DNA of 64,000 nucleotides. Origin: Streptomyces sclerotialus. GTDB lineage: Bacteria; Actinomycetota; Actinomycetes; Streptomycetales; Streptomycetaceae. A program made the position numbers and the translations under genes. The stretch spans positions 5,580,001 to 5,644,000 of the forward strand of contig NZ_JBFOHP010000002.1 in assembly GCF_040907265.1 (NCBI RefSeq). Reading direction: 5' to 3'. This document shows positions 43,935 to 55,685 of this stretch, in pieces (the stretch's first letter is position 1; every line of letters starts with the position of its first letter). The notes beneath the pieces are model-generated. The model made no database searches, was not told where the DNA came from, and saw only the letters and a list, made by a program, of their open reading frames with translations.

Positions 43935-44746
43935 ATGGAGCGAGCCGCGAGGCACTGGCCTCCGCACGCGAGCGTCTCGACGCGCTGACGGACAACACGG
44001 CCGTCGACGCGGCGAAGCTCGCCGAGGAGCTGGCTGCCGTCACCGCGCTGCTCGACCGCGAGGTGTCGCTGCGTCGGGTCCTCACCGACCCGGCGCAGTC
44101 CGGCGAGGCCAAGGCCGAGCTGGCCGGGCGCCTGCTGGGCAGCCAGGTCGGCGGCGAGACCGTCGATCTGGTCTCCGGCATGGTCCGCTCCCGCTGGTCG
44201 CAGTCGCGTGACCTGGTGGACGGCATCGAGGAGCTGGCGTACAGCGCCGACCTCGCCGCCGCGCAGCGGTCCGGCGCGCTCGACGACGTGGAGGACGAGC
44301 TGTTCCGGTTCGGCCGGATCGTCGCCTCCTCGCCCGAGCTGCGCTCCGCACTCGTCGACCGCCGGGCGGACAACACGGCCAAGGCCGGGCTGATCCGCTC
44401 GCTGCTGGGCGGCCGCGCCGACGCGGTCACCGAGCGGCTGGTCGTACGACTCGTCGCACAGCCGCGGGGCCGTAGCCTGGAGGCGGGGCTGGACGCCCTG
44501 TCCAAGCTGGCCGCGCACCGCCGGGACCGGCTGGTCGCGGTGGTCACCTCCGCGGTGCCGATCAGCGAGTCGCAGAAGCAGCGCCTGGGCGCTGCCCTCG
44601 CCTCGCTGTACGGCCGGCGGGTCCACCTGAACCTCGACGTGGACCCCGAGGTCCTCGGCGGCGTGCAGGTGCGCATCGGTGACGAGGTCATCAACGGCAC
44701 CATCTCCGAGCGCCTGGACGAGGCGACCCGGCGGATGGCCGGCTGA
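43931..44746 (+). CDS. atpH: F1Fo ATP synthase subunit delta
   Basis: 271 residues, longer than the E. coli subunit (177) but normal for Streptomyces. The N-terminal extra helices resemble a b-like segment; the C-terminal OSCP/delta domain has VTSAVPISESQKQRL and the closing DPEVLGGVQVRIGDEVINGTI. Connects the stalk to F1. 152 bp separate it from atpA; there the sequence holds no gene. Confidence 0.95.
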   Translation: MNGASREALASARERLDALTDNTAVDAAKLAEELAAVTALLDREVSLRRVLTDPAQSGEAKAELAGRLLGSQVGGETVDLVSGMVRSRWSQSRDLVDGIEELAYSADLAAAQRSGALDDVEDELFRFGRIVASSPELRSALVDRRADNTAKAGLIRSLLGGRADAVTERLVVRLVAQPRGRSLEAGLDALSKLAAHRRDRLVAVVTSAVPISESQKQRLGAALASLYGRRVHLNLDVDPEVLGGVQVRIGDEVINGTISERLDEATRRMAG

Positions 44747-44898
44747 GGCAGCCAACCAACTCAACAGCATGAGCAGCGGCCCGAGTTGGGCCGTACGCAG
44801 GGAAAGATCAAGGGGGCGACCCGCCCCCTGCCTGCGGCGGGGGAGAACCGTACCCCGCATGAAGACTTCGGGCCCAACAAGGAGAGCAGGGAACCCAG

Positions 44899-46491
44899 AT
44901 GGCGGAGCTCACGATCCGGCCGGAGGAGATCCGGGACGCGCTGGAGAACTTTGTCCAGGCGTACAAGCCGGACGCGGCCTCGCGCGAGGAGGTCGGGACG
45001 GTCAGCGAGGCCGGTGACGGCATCGCGAAGGTCGAGGGACTTCCCTCGGCGATGGCGAACGAACTGCTGAAGTTCGAGGACGGCACCCTCGGCCTCGCGC
45101 TGAACCTCGAAGAGCGCGAGATCGGTGCGGTCGTCCTCGGTGAGTTCAGCGGTATCGAGGAGGGCCAGCCGGTGCAGCGCACCGGTGAGGTGCTCTCGGT
45201 CGCCGTGGGCGAGGGCTACCTCGGCCGCGTCGTCGACCCGCTGGGCAACCCGATCGACGGCCTCGGCGAGATCGAGTCCGAGGGCCGCCGCGCCCTGGAG
45301 CTGCAGGCTCCGGGCGTCATGGTCCGTAAGTCGGTGCACGAGCCGATGCAGACCGGCTACAAGGCCGTCGACTCGATGGTGCCGATCGGCCGCGGTCAGC
45401 GTCAGCTGATCATCGGCGACCGCCAGACCGGCAAGACCGCGCTGGCCGTCGACACCATCATCAACCAGCGCGACAACTGGCGCTCGGGCGACCCGAACAA
45501 GCAGGTCCGCTGCATCTACGTCGCGGTCGGCCAGAAGGGCTCCACCATCGCGTCCGTGCGCGGTGCCCTGGAGGAGGCCGGCGCCCTGGAGTACACGACG
45601 ATCGTCGCGGCTCCGGCGTCCGACCCGGCGGGCTTCAAGTACCTCGCCCCCTACACCGGCAGCGCCATCGGCCAGCACTGGATGTACCAGGGCAAGCACG
45701 TCCTGATCATCTTCGACGACCTGTCGAAGCAGGCCGACGCCTACCGTGCCGTGTCGCTGCTGCTGCGCCGTCCGCCGGGCCGTGAGGCCTACCCGGGCGA
45801 CGTCTTCTACCTGCACTCGCGTCTGCTGGAGCGCTGCGCGAAGCTGTCGGACGACATGGGCGCCGGCTCGATGACCGGTCTGCCGATCGTCGAGACCAAG
45901 GCGAACGACGTGTCGGCGTTCATTCCGACCAACGTCATCTCCATCACCGACGGCCAGTGCTTCCTGGAGTCCGACCTGTTCAACGCGGGCCAGCGCCCGG
46001 CGCTGAACGTCGGTATCTCGGTCTCCCGAGTCGGTGGCTCCGCGCAGCACAAGGCCATGAAGCAGGTCTCCGGCCGCCTCCGTGTGGACCTCGCCCAGTT
46101 CCGTGAGCTGGAGGCGTTCGCCGCCTTCGGGTCCGACCTGGACGCCGCCTCCAAGGCCCAGCTCGCCCGTGGTCAGCGCATGACCGAGCTGCTCAAGCAG
46201 GGTCAGTACCAGCCGATGCCCGTCGAGGAGCAGGTCGTCTCCATCTGGGCCGGTACCACCGGCAAGATGGACGACGTCCCGGTGGAGGACATCCGCCGCT
46301 TCGAGCGCGAGCTCCTGGACTGGATGGGCCGCGAGAAGAAGGAGCTGCTCACCAGCATCGTCGAGGGCGGCAAGATGTCCGACGACACCATTCAGGCCCT
46401 TACCGAGTCGGTCTCCACCTTCAAGCAGCAGTTCGAGACCTCGGACGGCAAGCTGCTCGGTGAGGACGCTTCGGTCAGCGCCGCCAAGTGA
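44899..46491 (+). CDS. atpA: F1Fo ATP synthase subunit alpha
   Basis: 530 residues. The non-catalytic nucleotide site has Walker A GDRQTGKT at 173-180. The alpha signature [22 protein letters not shown] with the arginine finger region is present, and the N-terminal beta barrel and C-terminal helical domain are complete. Confidence 0.98.
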   Translation: MAELTIRPEEIRDALENFVQAYKPDAASREEVGTVSEAGDGIAKVEGLPSAMANELLKFEDGTLGLALNLEEREIGAVVLGEFSGIEEGQPVQRTGEVLSVAVGEGYLGRVVDPLGNPIDGLGEIESEGRRALELQAPGVMVRKSVHEPMQTGYKAVDSMVPIGRGQRQLIIGDRQTGKTALAVDTIINQRDNWRSGDPNKQVRCIYVAVGQKGSTIASVRGALEEAGALEYTTIVAAPASDPAGFKYLAPYTGSAIGQHWMYQGKHVLIIFDDLSKQADAYRAVSLLLRRPPGREAYPGDVFYLHSRLLERCAKLSDDMGAGSMTGLPIVETKANDVSAFIPTNVISITDGQCFLESDLFNAGQRPALNVGISVSRVGGSAQHKAMKQVSGRLRVDLAQFRELEAFAAFGSDLDAASKAQLARGQRMTELLKQGQYQPMPVEEQVVSIWAGTTGKMDDVPVEDIRRFERELLDWMGREKKELLTSIVEGGKMSDDTIQALTESVSTFKQQFETSDGKLLGEDASVSAAK

Positions 46492-46511
46492 CGACGGAAG
46501 GGACCTGATCC

Positions 46512-48877
<2,366 letters not shown>

Positions 48878-48892
48878 CCCCGGCTTCCGGAT

Positions 48893-48918
48893 CCGGGGGC
48901 GGCCGTGGCCGCCCCCGG
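48893..48918 (+). terminator. strong hairpin between atpD and atpC
   Basis: CCGGGGGCGGCC GT GGCCGCCCCCGG: 12-bp perfect stem with minimal loop, 15 bases after the atpD stop and 69 bases before atpC. Without a T-run it is more likely an mRNA stability or attenuation element setting a lower level for epsilon than a full terminator. Confidence 0.65.
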
Positions 48919-48986
48919 GCCCGACGCCCACTAGTATTTGACCCGTCATCTGCTGATCCCGGCAGGTGGAGACCCGAGGAGCCATC

Positions 48987-49370
48987 GTGGCTGAGCTGCA
49001 CGTCGAGTTGGTCGCCGCGGACCGTCAGGTCTGGTCCGGCGAGGCCAGCCTGGTCGTCGCGCGCACCTCGTCGGGCGACATCGGCGTCATGCCCGGTCAC
49101 CAGCCGCTGCTCGGCGTGCTGGAGTCCGGTCCGGTGACGATTCGTACGACCGGCGAAAGCGGGGACGGCACGGTCGTCGCCGCGGTGCACGGCGGCTTCA
49201 TCTCGTTCGCCGACAACAAGCTTTCTCTGCTCGCGGAGATCGCCGAGCTGTCGGACGAGATCGATGTCCAGCGCGCGGAGCGGGCCTTGGAGCGGGCGAA
49301 GTCGGAGGCCGACGCGGCCGCCGAGCGCCGCGCCGATGTCCGGCTGCGTGCGGTGGCAGGCGCTCACTGA
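48987..49370 (+). CDS. atpC: F1Fo ATP synthase subunit epsilon
   Basis: 127 residues from GTG 48987, with CGAGGAG 5 bases before it. N-terminal beta sandwich (LHVELVAADRQVWSGEAS, GDIGVMPGHQPLLGVL) and a C-terminal pair of helices (AEIAELSDEIDVQRAERALERA). Last gene of the operon. An in-frame ATG at 48966 lacks a ribosome site. Confidence 0.96.
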   Translation: MAELHVELVAADRQVWSGEASLVVARTSSGDIGVMPGHQPLLGVLESGPVTIRTTGESGDGTVVAAVHGGFISFADNKLSLLAEIAELSDEIDVQRAERALERAKSEADAAAERRADVRLRAVAGAH

Positions 49371-49394
49371 GCCCTGACACAGACGAGCTTTACC

Positions 49395-49442
49395 CTCAGC
49401 CGCGGGCTGCGCTGGAATTCTCCAGAGCGGTCCGCGGCTGAG
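49395..49442 (+). terminator. long stem-loop after atpC
   Basis: CTCAGCCGCGG at 49395 pairs with CCGCGGCTGAG at 49432, and an inner stem CTGGA/TCCAG closes within the loop. Placed 25 bases after the atpC stop, it probably ends the atp operon or protects its 3' end. Confidence 0.7.
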
Positions 49443-49489
49443 CCGATGCAGGTGCGTGACCCGTATTCGAGGCGAGGAGGTCGGTGGAG

Positions 49490-49957
49490 ATGGTCCTCGC
49501 TCTGTGTGTGAGCGCCGCGGTCGTCGTCCTGGTACTACTGGGGCTCTTCGTCTTCGGACTGCGACGGCGGCTGATCCAGCGGTCCGGCGGCACGTTCGAC
49601 TGCAGCCTGCGCTGGGACGTGCCCGCCGCGGCGGCCGTCACGACGCCGGACGGCGAGCCCAGCGGCAAAGGCTGGATCTACGGCGTGGCCCGGTACAACG
49701 GTGACCGTGTCGAGTGGTTCCGCGTCTTCTCCTACGCGCCGCGTCCACGGCGCGTCCTGGAGCGGGCCTCCATCGAGGTGCTGGAGCGCCGCAGCCCGGA
49801 GGGTGAGGAGGAGCTCGCCCTGCTCTCCGACTCCCTCGTCCTCGCCTGCCGGCATCGGGGCACGCGCCTGGAGCTGGCGATGAGTGAGGACGCGCTGACC
49901 GGCTTCCTCGCGTGGCTGGAGGCGGCACCACCCGGACAGAGAGTCAACGTGGCGTGA
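49490..49957 (+). CDS. DUF2550 family membrane protein
   Basis: 155 residues from ATG 49490 (GTG 49484 also possible; AGGAGG at 49475-49480 is 9 and 3 bases away). One N-terminal membrane helix (ALCVSAAVVVLVLLGLFVFGL), then a PH-like soluble domain with RRLIQRSGGTFDCSLRW and GVARYNGDRVEWFRVFS. Conserved directly after atpC in Streptomyces and mycobacteria. Function unknown. Confidence 0.9.
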   Translation: MVLALCVSAAVVVLVLLGLFVFGLRRRLIQRSGGTFDCSLRWDVPAAAAVTTPDGEPSGKGWIYGVARYNGDRVEWFRVFSYAPRPRRVLERASIEVLERRSPEGEEELALLSDSLVLACRHRGTRLELAMSEDALTGFLAWLEAAPPGQRVNVA

Positions 49958-50009
49958 CGACTGTCCGGGTTTCCTGTTTTCCGGGGGGTGCCGCGCGGCC
50001 GGCCCCGTC

Positions 50010-50687
50010 CTAGGCGTGCTCGCGGCCGAGGCCCAGCTCCTGGGCGAGGACGGCTGCCTGGACCCGGCTGCGCAGCTCCAGCTTGTTCAGCAACCGGCTG
50101 ACATGCGTCTTGACCGTCGCCTCCGCCATGTCCAGGCGGGCCGCGACGTCCGCGTTGGAGAGCCCTTCCCCGAGGCAGCCCAGCACTTCGCGCTCCCGCG
50201 GGGTGAGGACGTCCAGTACGGCCGGGTCCGCCGTCGCGGCGGCCGGGCGCGGTGCCGCGAACTCCGCGATCAGCCGCCGGGTGACGGCGGGCGCGATGAT
50301 CCCCTCCCCGGCCGCCACCGTACGGACCGCCGTCAGCAGCGTCGCCGCGTCACTGGTCTTCAGCAGGAACCCGGCAGCGCCGGCGCGCAGCGCCCCGAAG
50401 ACGTACTCGTCCAGGTCGAACGTGGTCAGCACCAGGACGTCGGCCAGCCCCTGACCAGTGATCTCCCGGGTGGCCGAGACGCCGTCCAGCCGGGGCATCT
50501 GGACGTCCATCAGCACCAGATCGGGCCGGAGCGCGGCGGCCAGCCGGACCGCTTCCTCGCCGTCGGCGGCCTCGCCGGCCACCTCGATGTCGGGCGCCGA
50601 GCGCAGGATGAGGACCAGTCCCGCGCGGACGGCCGACTGGTCCTCGGCCACCAGGACCCGGATCGGGCGGTCGGTGCGGTCGGTCAT
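50010..50687 (-). CDS. NarL/FixJ-type response regulator
   Basis: 225 residues: receiver domain with phosphoacceptor D61 (LVLMDVQMPR), switch threonine in VLVLTTFD, lysine in GFLLKTSD, and a C-terminal LuxR helix-turn-helix (LTPREREVLGCLGEGLSNADVAARL). Its ATG overlaps the stop of the histidine kinase gene, so the two form a coupled two-component pair. Target genes are unknown; a self-operon or the neighbouring membrane protein gene are natural guesses. Confidence 0.94.
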   Translation of the reverse strand: MTDRTDRPIRVLVAEDQSAVRAGLVLILRSAPDIEVAGEAADGEEAVRLAAALRPDLVLMDVQMPRLDGVSATREITGQGLADVLVLTTFDLDEYVFGALRAGAAGFLLKTSDAATLLTAVRTVAAGEGIIAPAVTRRLIAEFAAPRPAAATADPAVLDVLTPREREVLGCLGEGLSNADVAARLDMAEATVKTHVSRLLNKLELRSRVQAAVLAQELGLGREHA

Positions 50688-51877
50688 CGGTCATGCTCCT
50701 TCTCGTCGGCGGGCAGGGTCGCGCGTACGCGCCACACGTCCCCGTCGGGGGCCGCGTCGAACGTGCCGTGCAGCAGGGCGGCCCGCTCGCGCATGCCGAC
50801 CAGGCCGGCGCCGGAACCGGGCGCGCGGGGGCCGGGCCGGCGGCCGTACGGGCTGGTGACGGCGAGGGTCAGGGAGCCGTCCGCGCGGCCGAGGCGGACG
50901 GTCACCTCGCCGGGCACCGCGTGCTTGAGCGCGTTGGTCACGGACTCCTGGACGATGCGGTACGCGGCGAGCTCCACCGGCGCGGCGAGCGCCGGGCCGC
51001 CGGGCGGGCGCTCGTCGGCGAGGACGAAGGTGAGACCGCTGTCCGCGCCGTGGCCGCGGGCCCGCTCCAGGAGGGCGTCCAGGGCGTCGAGCCGGGGCGT
51101 GGCGGCCGGCGCGTCCTGGGCCCCGGCGTCCCGCAGGAGGCCGATGAGGCGGCGCATCTCCGCCAGGCCCTGCACGCTGTTCTCGCGGATGACGCCGAGC
51201 GCGTCCCCGGTCGCGTCGGGGTCGTCGAGGGCCTGCGCGGCGGTGGCGTGGATGGCGATGGCGGAGAGGTGGTTCGCGACCATGTCGTGCAGCTCGCGGG
51301 CCATCCGGGCGCGCTCGGCGAGCACGGCCTCCCGGCGGTCCAGTTCGGCCAGCAGCGCGGTCTGCTCGGCACGCAGCCGGGCGGCCCGGGCGGCCTCGCG
51401 GTGGTTGCGGATGATGACCGCGGTCCAGGCCGGGCCGATCGTGCCGACGCCGACCGCGACGCCGATGAGCAGCGCCTGCGGGTCGCGGAGCAGGGCGACG
51501 GGCAGCAGCGTGGCGAGGACGGTGACCAGGGCGCAGGCGCGCGGGATACGGCGGGCCGCGGCCGGGGTGCCGTACATGACGGCCGCGTAGATCACGTCGG
51601 TGAACATCAGGACGGTGGCGATCAACGTGCCGCAGAGGACGTCGAGGACCATCGCCGCCACGCCGACGGCCAGAGCCGCGCGGGGCGCGGTGCGGCGCAG
51701 CAGTTCGGCGCCGGCCATCGCGGCGAGGGCGGCCAGTGCGAGCTGCGCGGGCAGGCCGAACAGGGGCGGGCCGCCGTGCAGTCCGAGGAACCACAGCAGC
51801 ACGCCGCCGAGCAGGCCGGCGGCCGCGATGAGGAGGTCGTCGCGGTGCGGGCGGCCGGGGGCTGCAAAGGGGCTCAC
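50684..51877 (-). CDS. NarL-type sensor histidine kinase
   Basis: 397 residues if started at GTG 51877; a longer frame to 51976 has an Arg-rich, unlikely beginning. Five or six membrane helices at the N-terminus form the sensor (LLIAAAGLLGGVLLWFLG to the PQALLIGVAVGVGTIGPAW stretch). Then come the HisKA_3 box with phospho-His197 (ARELHDMVANHLSAIAIH) and a HATPase domain with QESVTNALKHA and GLVGMRERAALL. Signal unknown. Confidence 0.9.
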   Translation of the reverse strand: MSPFAAPGRPHRDDLLIAAAGLLGGVLLWFLGLHGGPPLFGLPAQLALAALAAMAGAELLRRTAPRAALAVGVAAMVLDVLCGTLIATVLMFTDVIYAAVMYGTPAAARRIPRACALVTVLATLLPVALLRDPQALLIGVAVGVGTIGPAWTAVIIRNHREAARAARLRAEQTALLAELDRREAVLAERARMARELHDMVANHLSAIAIHATAAQALDDPDATGDALGVIRENSVQGLAEMRRLIGLLRDAGAQDAPAATPRLDALDALLERARGHGADSGLTFVLADERPPGGPALAAPVELAAYRIVQESVTNALKHAVPGEVTVRLGRADGSLTLAVTSPYGRRPGPRAPGSGAGLVGMRERAALLHGTFDAAPDGDVWRVRATLPADEKEHDR

Positions 51878-52037
51878 CCTGCCATCCAACACGGGAGCGG
51901 CGGCCGGGGCCTCCCTATCGGTGATGATCCGCCGCCGGCGCCGCGTACATCGAAGGATGCAGTGCCGGATCGTCACGGGCGACGACGAAAGGAGCGCGCG
52001 GGGCGCGGAGGCTGGAGGGGAGGGAAAGGAGCGAGCC

Positions 52038-52667
52038 GTGATCGTGACGCTGGTCGTGCTGTGCGAGGTCGGGTTCTGGGTGCTGCTGGCCGCGGGGCTG
52101 GCGCTGCGCTATCTGGCGCGGATGCCGCGGACCGGGGCCGCCGTGCTGCTGATGGAGCCGCTGCTGGAGGTGGTCCTCCTCGTGGTGACGGTGCTCGACC
52201 TCCGCAACGGCGCGCAGGCGGACTGGAAGCACGGGCTGGCGGCGGTCTACATCGGCTTCACGGTCGCCTACGGCCACTACCTGATCCGGTGGGCGGACGG
52301 GCAGTTCGCGTACCGGTTCGCGGGCGGGCCGAAGCCGCCGGGCCCCGGGTACGACAGGGCGCGCGCGGTGTACGAGTGGAAGCTGTGGCTGCGCACCGTG
52401 GTGGCGGCGGCGGTCGCGGCCGGGCTGCTGCAGGCCGCGATCCAGTACGTGGGGGACGGCGACACCGCCTCCCTGCGGATGTGGCAGACCGGCGTGGCCC
52501 GCGCCGTGGCGATCCATGGACTGATAGCGCTCACGTACACGATCTGGCCGAAGAAGCAGAAGCAGCCGAAGCAGCCGAAGCAGCCGGAGAACGGGGAGCG
52601 GGAGCCGGAGCGGTACGGGTCCGGGGACGGCGCGGGGGACCGGCCCCGGACCCTGACCAAGCCCTGA
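52038..52667 (+). CDS. hypothetical multi-pass membrane protein
   Basis: 209 residues from GTG 52038 with AAAGGAG 5 bases before it. About five hydrophobic helices (VTLVVLCEVGFWVLLAAGLALRY, LLMEPLLEVVLLVVTVLDL, AAVYIGFTVAYGHYLIRW, TVVAAAVAAGLLQAAIQY, AVAIHGLIALTYTIW) and a Lys/Gln/Pro repeat tail (KQPKQPKQP). I recognise no family beyond a membrane protein shared by streptomycetes. It is divergent from the histidine kinase gene (160 bp between the starts), which hints at a shared promoter region. Confidence 0.8.
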   Translation: MIVTLVVLCEVGFWVLLAAGLALRYLARMPRTGAAVLLMEPLLEVVLLVVTVLDLRNGAQADWKHGLAAVYIGFTVAYGHYLIRWADGQFAYRFAGGPKPPGPGYDRARAVYEWKLWLRTVVAAAVAAGLLQAAIQYVGDGDTASLRMWQTGVARAVAIHGLIALTYTIWPKKQKQPKQPKQPENGEREPERYGSGDGAGDRPRTLTKP

Positions 52668-52687
52668 CCAGGGCCGGAGGGAGTGGC

Positions 52688-53260
52688 TCAGCGCTCGCCG
52701 CCCGGCACCCACAGCACGTCGCCCAGCTCCTTGTTCGCGGTCCGGGCGAGGATGAACAGCAGGTCGGAGAGGCGGTTGAGGTAGGTGGCGGTGAGCGTGT
52801 TCATGGTCTCGCCGTGCACCTCCAGGGCCGCCCAGGTGGACCGCTCGGCGCGGCGGACGACCGTGCACGCCTGGTGCAGCAGGGCCGCGCCGGGCGTGCC
52901 GCCGGGCAGGATGAAGCTGCGGAGCTTCTCCAGCTGCTCCAGGAAGTGGTCGCAGTCGGCCTCCAGCTTGTCGATGTAGGCCTGCTCGACCCGCAGCGGC
53001 GGGAACTCCGGGTCCGCCACGACCGGCGTCGAGAGGTCGGCGCCCACGTCGAAGAGGTCGTTCTGGACGCGGACGAGGACCTTGACGACCTCCTCGGGGA
53101 GGTCGCCGAGGGCGATGGCGCTGCCGATGACGGCGTTGGCCTCGTTGGCGTCGGCGTAGGCGGCGATCCGCAGATCGGTCTTGGCGGTCCGGCTCATGTC
53201 GCCGAGGGCGGTGGTGCCCTGGTCGCCGGTGCGGGTGTAGATGCGCGTCAGATTGACCAT
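52688..53260 (-). CDS. cob(I)alamin adenosyltransferase, PduO type
   Basis: 190 residues; transfers the adenosyl group of ATP to cob(I)alamin to make coenzyme B12. The N-terminal ATP motif YTRTGDQGTTALGD and the trimer helices with RVQNDLFDVGADL and VVRRAERS are clear. Start at ATG 53260 gives the standard N-terminus (MVNLTRIYTRTGD), although no ribosome site is seen; only 13 bp after the ABC permease stop, so it may be read with the ABC genes. Cells with B12-dependent mutases or ribonucleotide reductase need it. No cobalamin riboswitch is visible. Confidence 0.94.
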   Translation of the reverse strand: MVNLTRIYTRTGDQGTTALGDMSRTAKTDLRIAAYADANEANAVIGSAIALGDLPEEVVKVLVRVQNDLFDVGADLSTPVVADPEFPPLRVEQAYIDKLEADCDHFLEQLEKLRSFILPGGTPGAALLHQACTVVRRAERSTWAALEVHGETMNTLTATYLNRLSDLLFILARTANKELGDVLWVPGGER

Positions 53261-53273
53261 TCCGCCAGCGTAG

Positions 53274-54029
53274 TTATGCCCCGGCCCGCCGGAAGACACG
53301 TGTGCCGACCGTCACGGAGAGGGCGGCGAAGGCGAGTGCGACCAGGACGCCGTACAGCATGGCGGTGGTGGCGTACCGGCCCACGTACGCGTCCCGTACC
53401 GCGTCCACCAGATAGCGCAGCGGCATGACGCGCGAGAGGGCGTCCAGCCAGCCGGGGCCGAGCGCCATCGGCAGCATCAGGCCGGAGAGCAGCATCGCCG
53501 GCATGGTCAGGGAGTTGATGACCGGGCCGAACTCCTGGGGCGTACGGACCTTCAGCGCCAGCGCGTACGAGAGCGACGCGAGCGAGACGACCAGCAGCGC
53601 GACGAAGCCGAAGCCGATGAGGATGCCGCCCAGCGGTGCGCGCAGGCCCATGACGAGGGCCGCCAGGACCAGCAGCACCGCCTGGAAGACGAAGAGCAGG
53701 ACGTCGCGCAGGACCCGGCCGAGCAGCAGCGCGAGCCGGCTGACCGGTGTCACCCGCATGCGCTCCAGCACCCCGGAGTTCTTCTCCAGGATGATCGCGA
53801 AGCCGCAGAACGAGGCGCCGAAGAGGGCGAGTTGGAGCAGCAGGCCGGGCACCAGCACCTGCCAGGAGCTGCCTGTGGAGCCGAGCGGGAGGCCGGTCAG
53901 GAGCGGGCCGAAGAAGAGCAGGTAGAGCAGCGGCATCAGGGTGCCGAAGAGGATCTGGAACTTCGAGCGCAGGGTCTGGCGGGCGTAGCGCCCGAAGACC
54001 AGCGCGGTGTCGGAGAGCAGTGCGGACAT
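53274..54029 (-). CDS. ABC-2 type exporter permease (DrrB-like)
   Basis: 251 residues with six hydrophobic helices and the ABC-2 pattern (LLYLLFFGPLLTGLP, SRLALLLGRVLRDVLLF, LTMPAMLLSGLMLPMALGPGW, SRVMPLRYLVDAVRDAYVG). Pairs with the ATPase encoded 13 bp upstream to form a drug or lipid exporter. Substrate unknown. Confidence 0.93.
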   Translation of the reverse strand: MSALLSDTALVFGRYARQTLRSKFQILFGTLMPLLYLLFFGPLLTGLPLGSTGSSWQVLVPGLLLQLALFGASFCGFAIILEKNSGVLERMRVTPVSRLALLLGRVLRDVLLFVFQAVLLVLAALVMGLRAPLGGILIGFGFVALLVVSLASLSYALALKVRTPQEFGPVINSLTMPAMLLSGLMLPMALGPGWLDALSRVMPLRYLVDAVRDAYVGRYATTAMLYGVLVALAFAALSVTVGTRVFRRAGA

Positions 54030-54042
54030 CGGGGCGGGCTCC

Positions 54043-54825
<783 letters not shown>

Positions 54826-54851
54826 GACGGCAAGAAAAACAGAGTCACCAC

Positions 54852-54879
54852 AAATTTGCAATGCCCCCAAATTTTCAAT
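54852..54879. promoter_or_regulatory. direct repeats in the divergent ABC/TetR promoter region
   Basis: AAATTTGCAAT (54852-54862) and AAATTTTCAAT (54869-54879) are 11-bp direct repeats with one mismatch, start to start 17 bases apart, in an A/T-rich island of an otherwise very GC-rich region between the two divergent genes. Candidate operator for the TetR protein. Confidence 0.5.
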
Positions 54880-54907
54880 CCGCACAAGCATGCCTAAGAT
54901 GGGGGCC

Positions 54908-55564
54908 ATGAGTGAGGGGCCGAAGAAGGAAGGGCTGCGCGAGCGGAAGAAGCGGCAGACCCGGCAGTACCTGTCGGACGTCGCCACCGGCCTCTTCGTG
55001 GAGCGTGGCTTCGACGCGGTGACCGTCGCGGAGATCGCCGAGGCCTGCGAGGTCTCCGTCAACACCGTCTACAACTACTTCCCGGCCAAGGAGGACCTGT
55101 TCCTGGACCGCAGCAAGGGGGTCGTGGACCGGCTCTCGCGCTGGGTGCGCGGCCGGGGGGCCGGGGAGTCGGCCGCCGCCGCGGTCCTGCGCGAGCTGCG
55201 CGAGGAGGTCGAGACGGTCTCGCCGAAGGTGGGGCTGTTCGAGGGGTACGAGCAGTTCATGCGGGTCATCCACGGATCGGCCGCCCTCAAGGCGCGGCTG
55301 TGGTACGTCCAGCAGGAGACGGCCGAGCACCTGGTGTGCACGCTGCGCGAGGAGACCGGTGCCGACGAGGGGGACCTGCTGCCGCTGCTCGTGGCCGGGC
55401 AGCTGAACTGGGTGCACGCCACGCTCATGGAGTACGTCGGCCGGGCCATGGTCGCCGGGGGCAAGCCGTCCGAGGTGTCCCGCGATGCGCTCCTCCTGCT
55501 GGACGAGGTGGAGGACCTGCTGAGCGAACGGGTCCTCAACTACGCGGTGCGCGCGGCGGGCTGA
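54908..55564 (+). CDS. TetR-family transcriptional regulator
   Basis: 218 residues from ATG 54908 (in-frame ATGs at 54890 and 54899 are alternatives). The N-terminal helix-turn-helix has LFVERGFDAVTVAEIAEACEVSVNTVYNYFPAKEDLF. The ligand-binding C-terminal part is unassigned. Divergent from the ABC exporter operon, the usual arrangement of a local efflux repressor. Confidence 0.93.
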   Translation: MSEGPKKEGLRERKKRQTRQYLSDVATGLFVERGFDAVTVAEIAEACEVSVNTVYNYFPAKEDLFLDRSKGVVDRLSRWVRGRGAGESAAAAVLRELREEVETVSPKVGLFEGYEQFMRVIHGSAALKARLWYVQQETAEHLVCTLREETGADEGDLLPLLVAGQLNWVHATLMEYVGRAMVAGGKPSEVSRDALLLLDEVEDLLSERVLNYAVRAAG

Positions 55565-55685
55565 GCGGTGTGATGTCCGTCATGTGAGACAGGACGCACA
55601 TCTCGCGGTACTCCCAACGGCGGCGAACGAGCGCTAACGTCGCCGGAAGACATCGTGAAGTGCACAGGGCGTGAGGGGTCGTTCA

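Noticed and set aside
53261..53273. Cobalamin riboswitch before the adenosyltransferase gene
   Set aside because: Only 13 bp separate it from the upstream permease gene, leaving no room for a riboswitch, and no B12-box-like sequence was noticed upstream.
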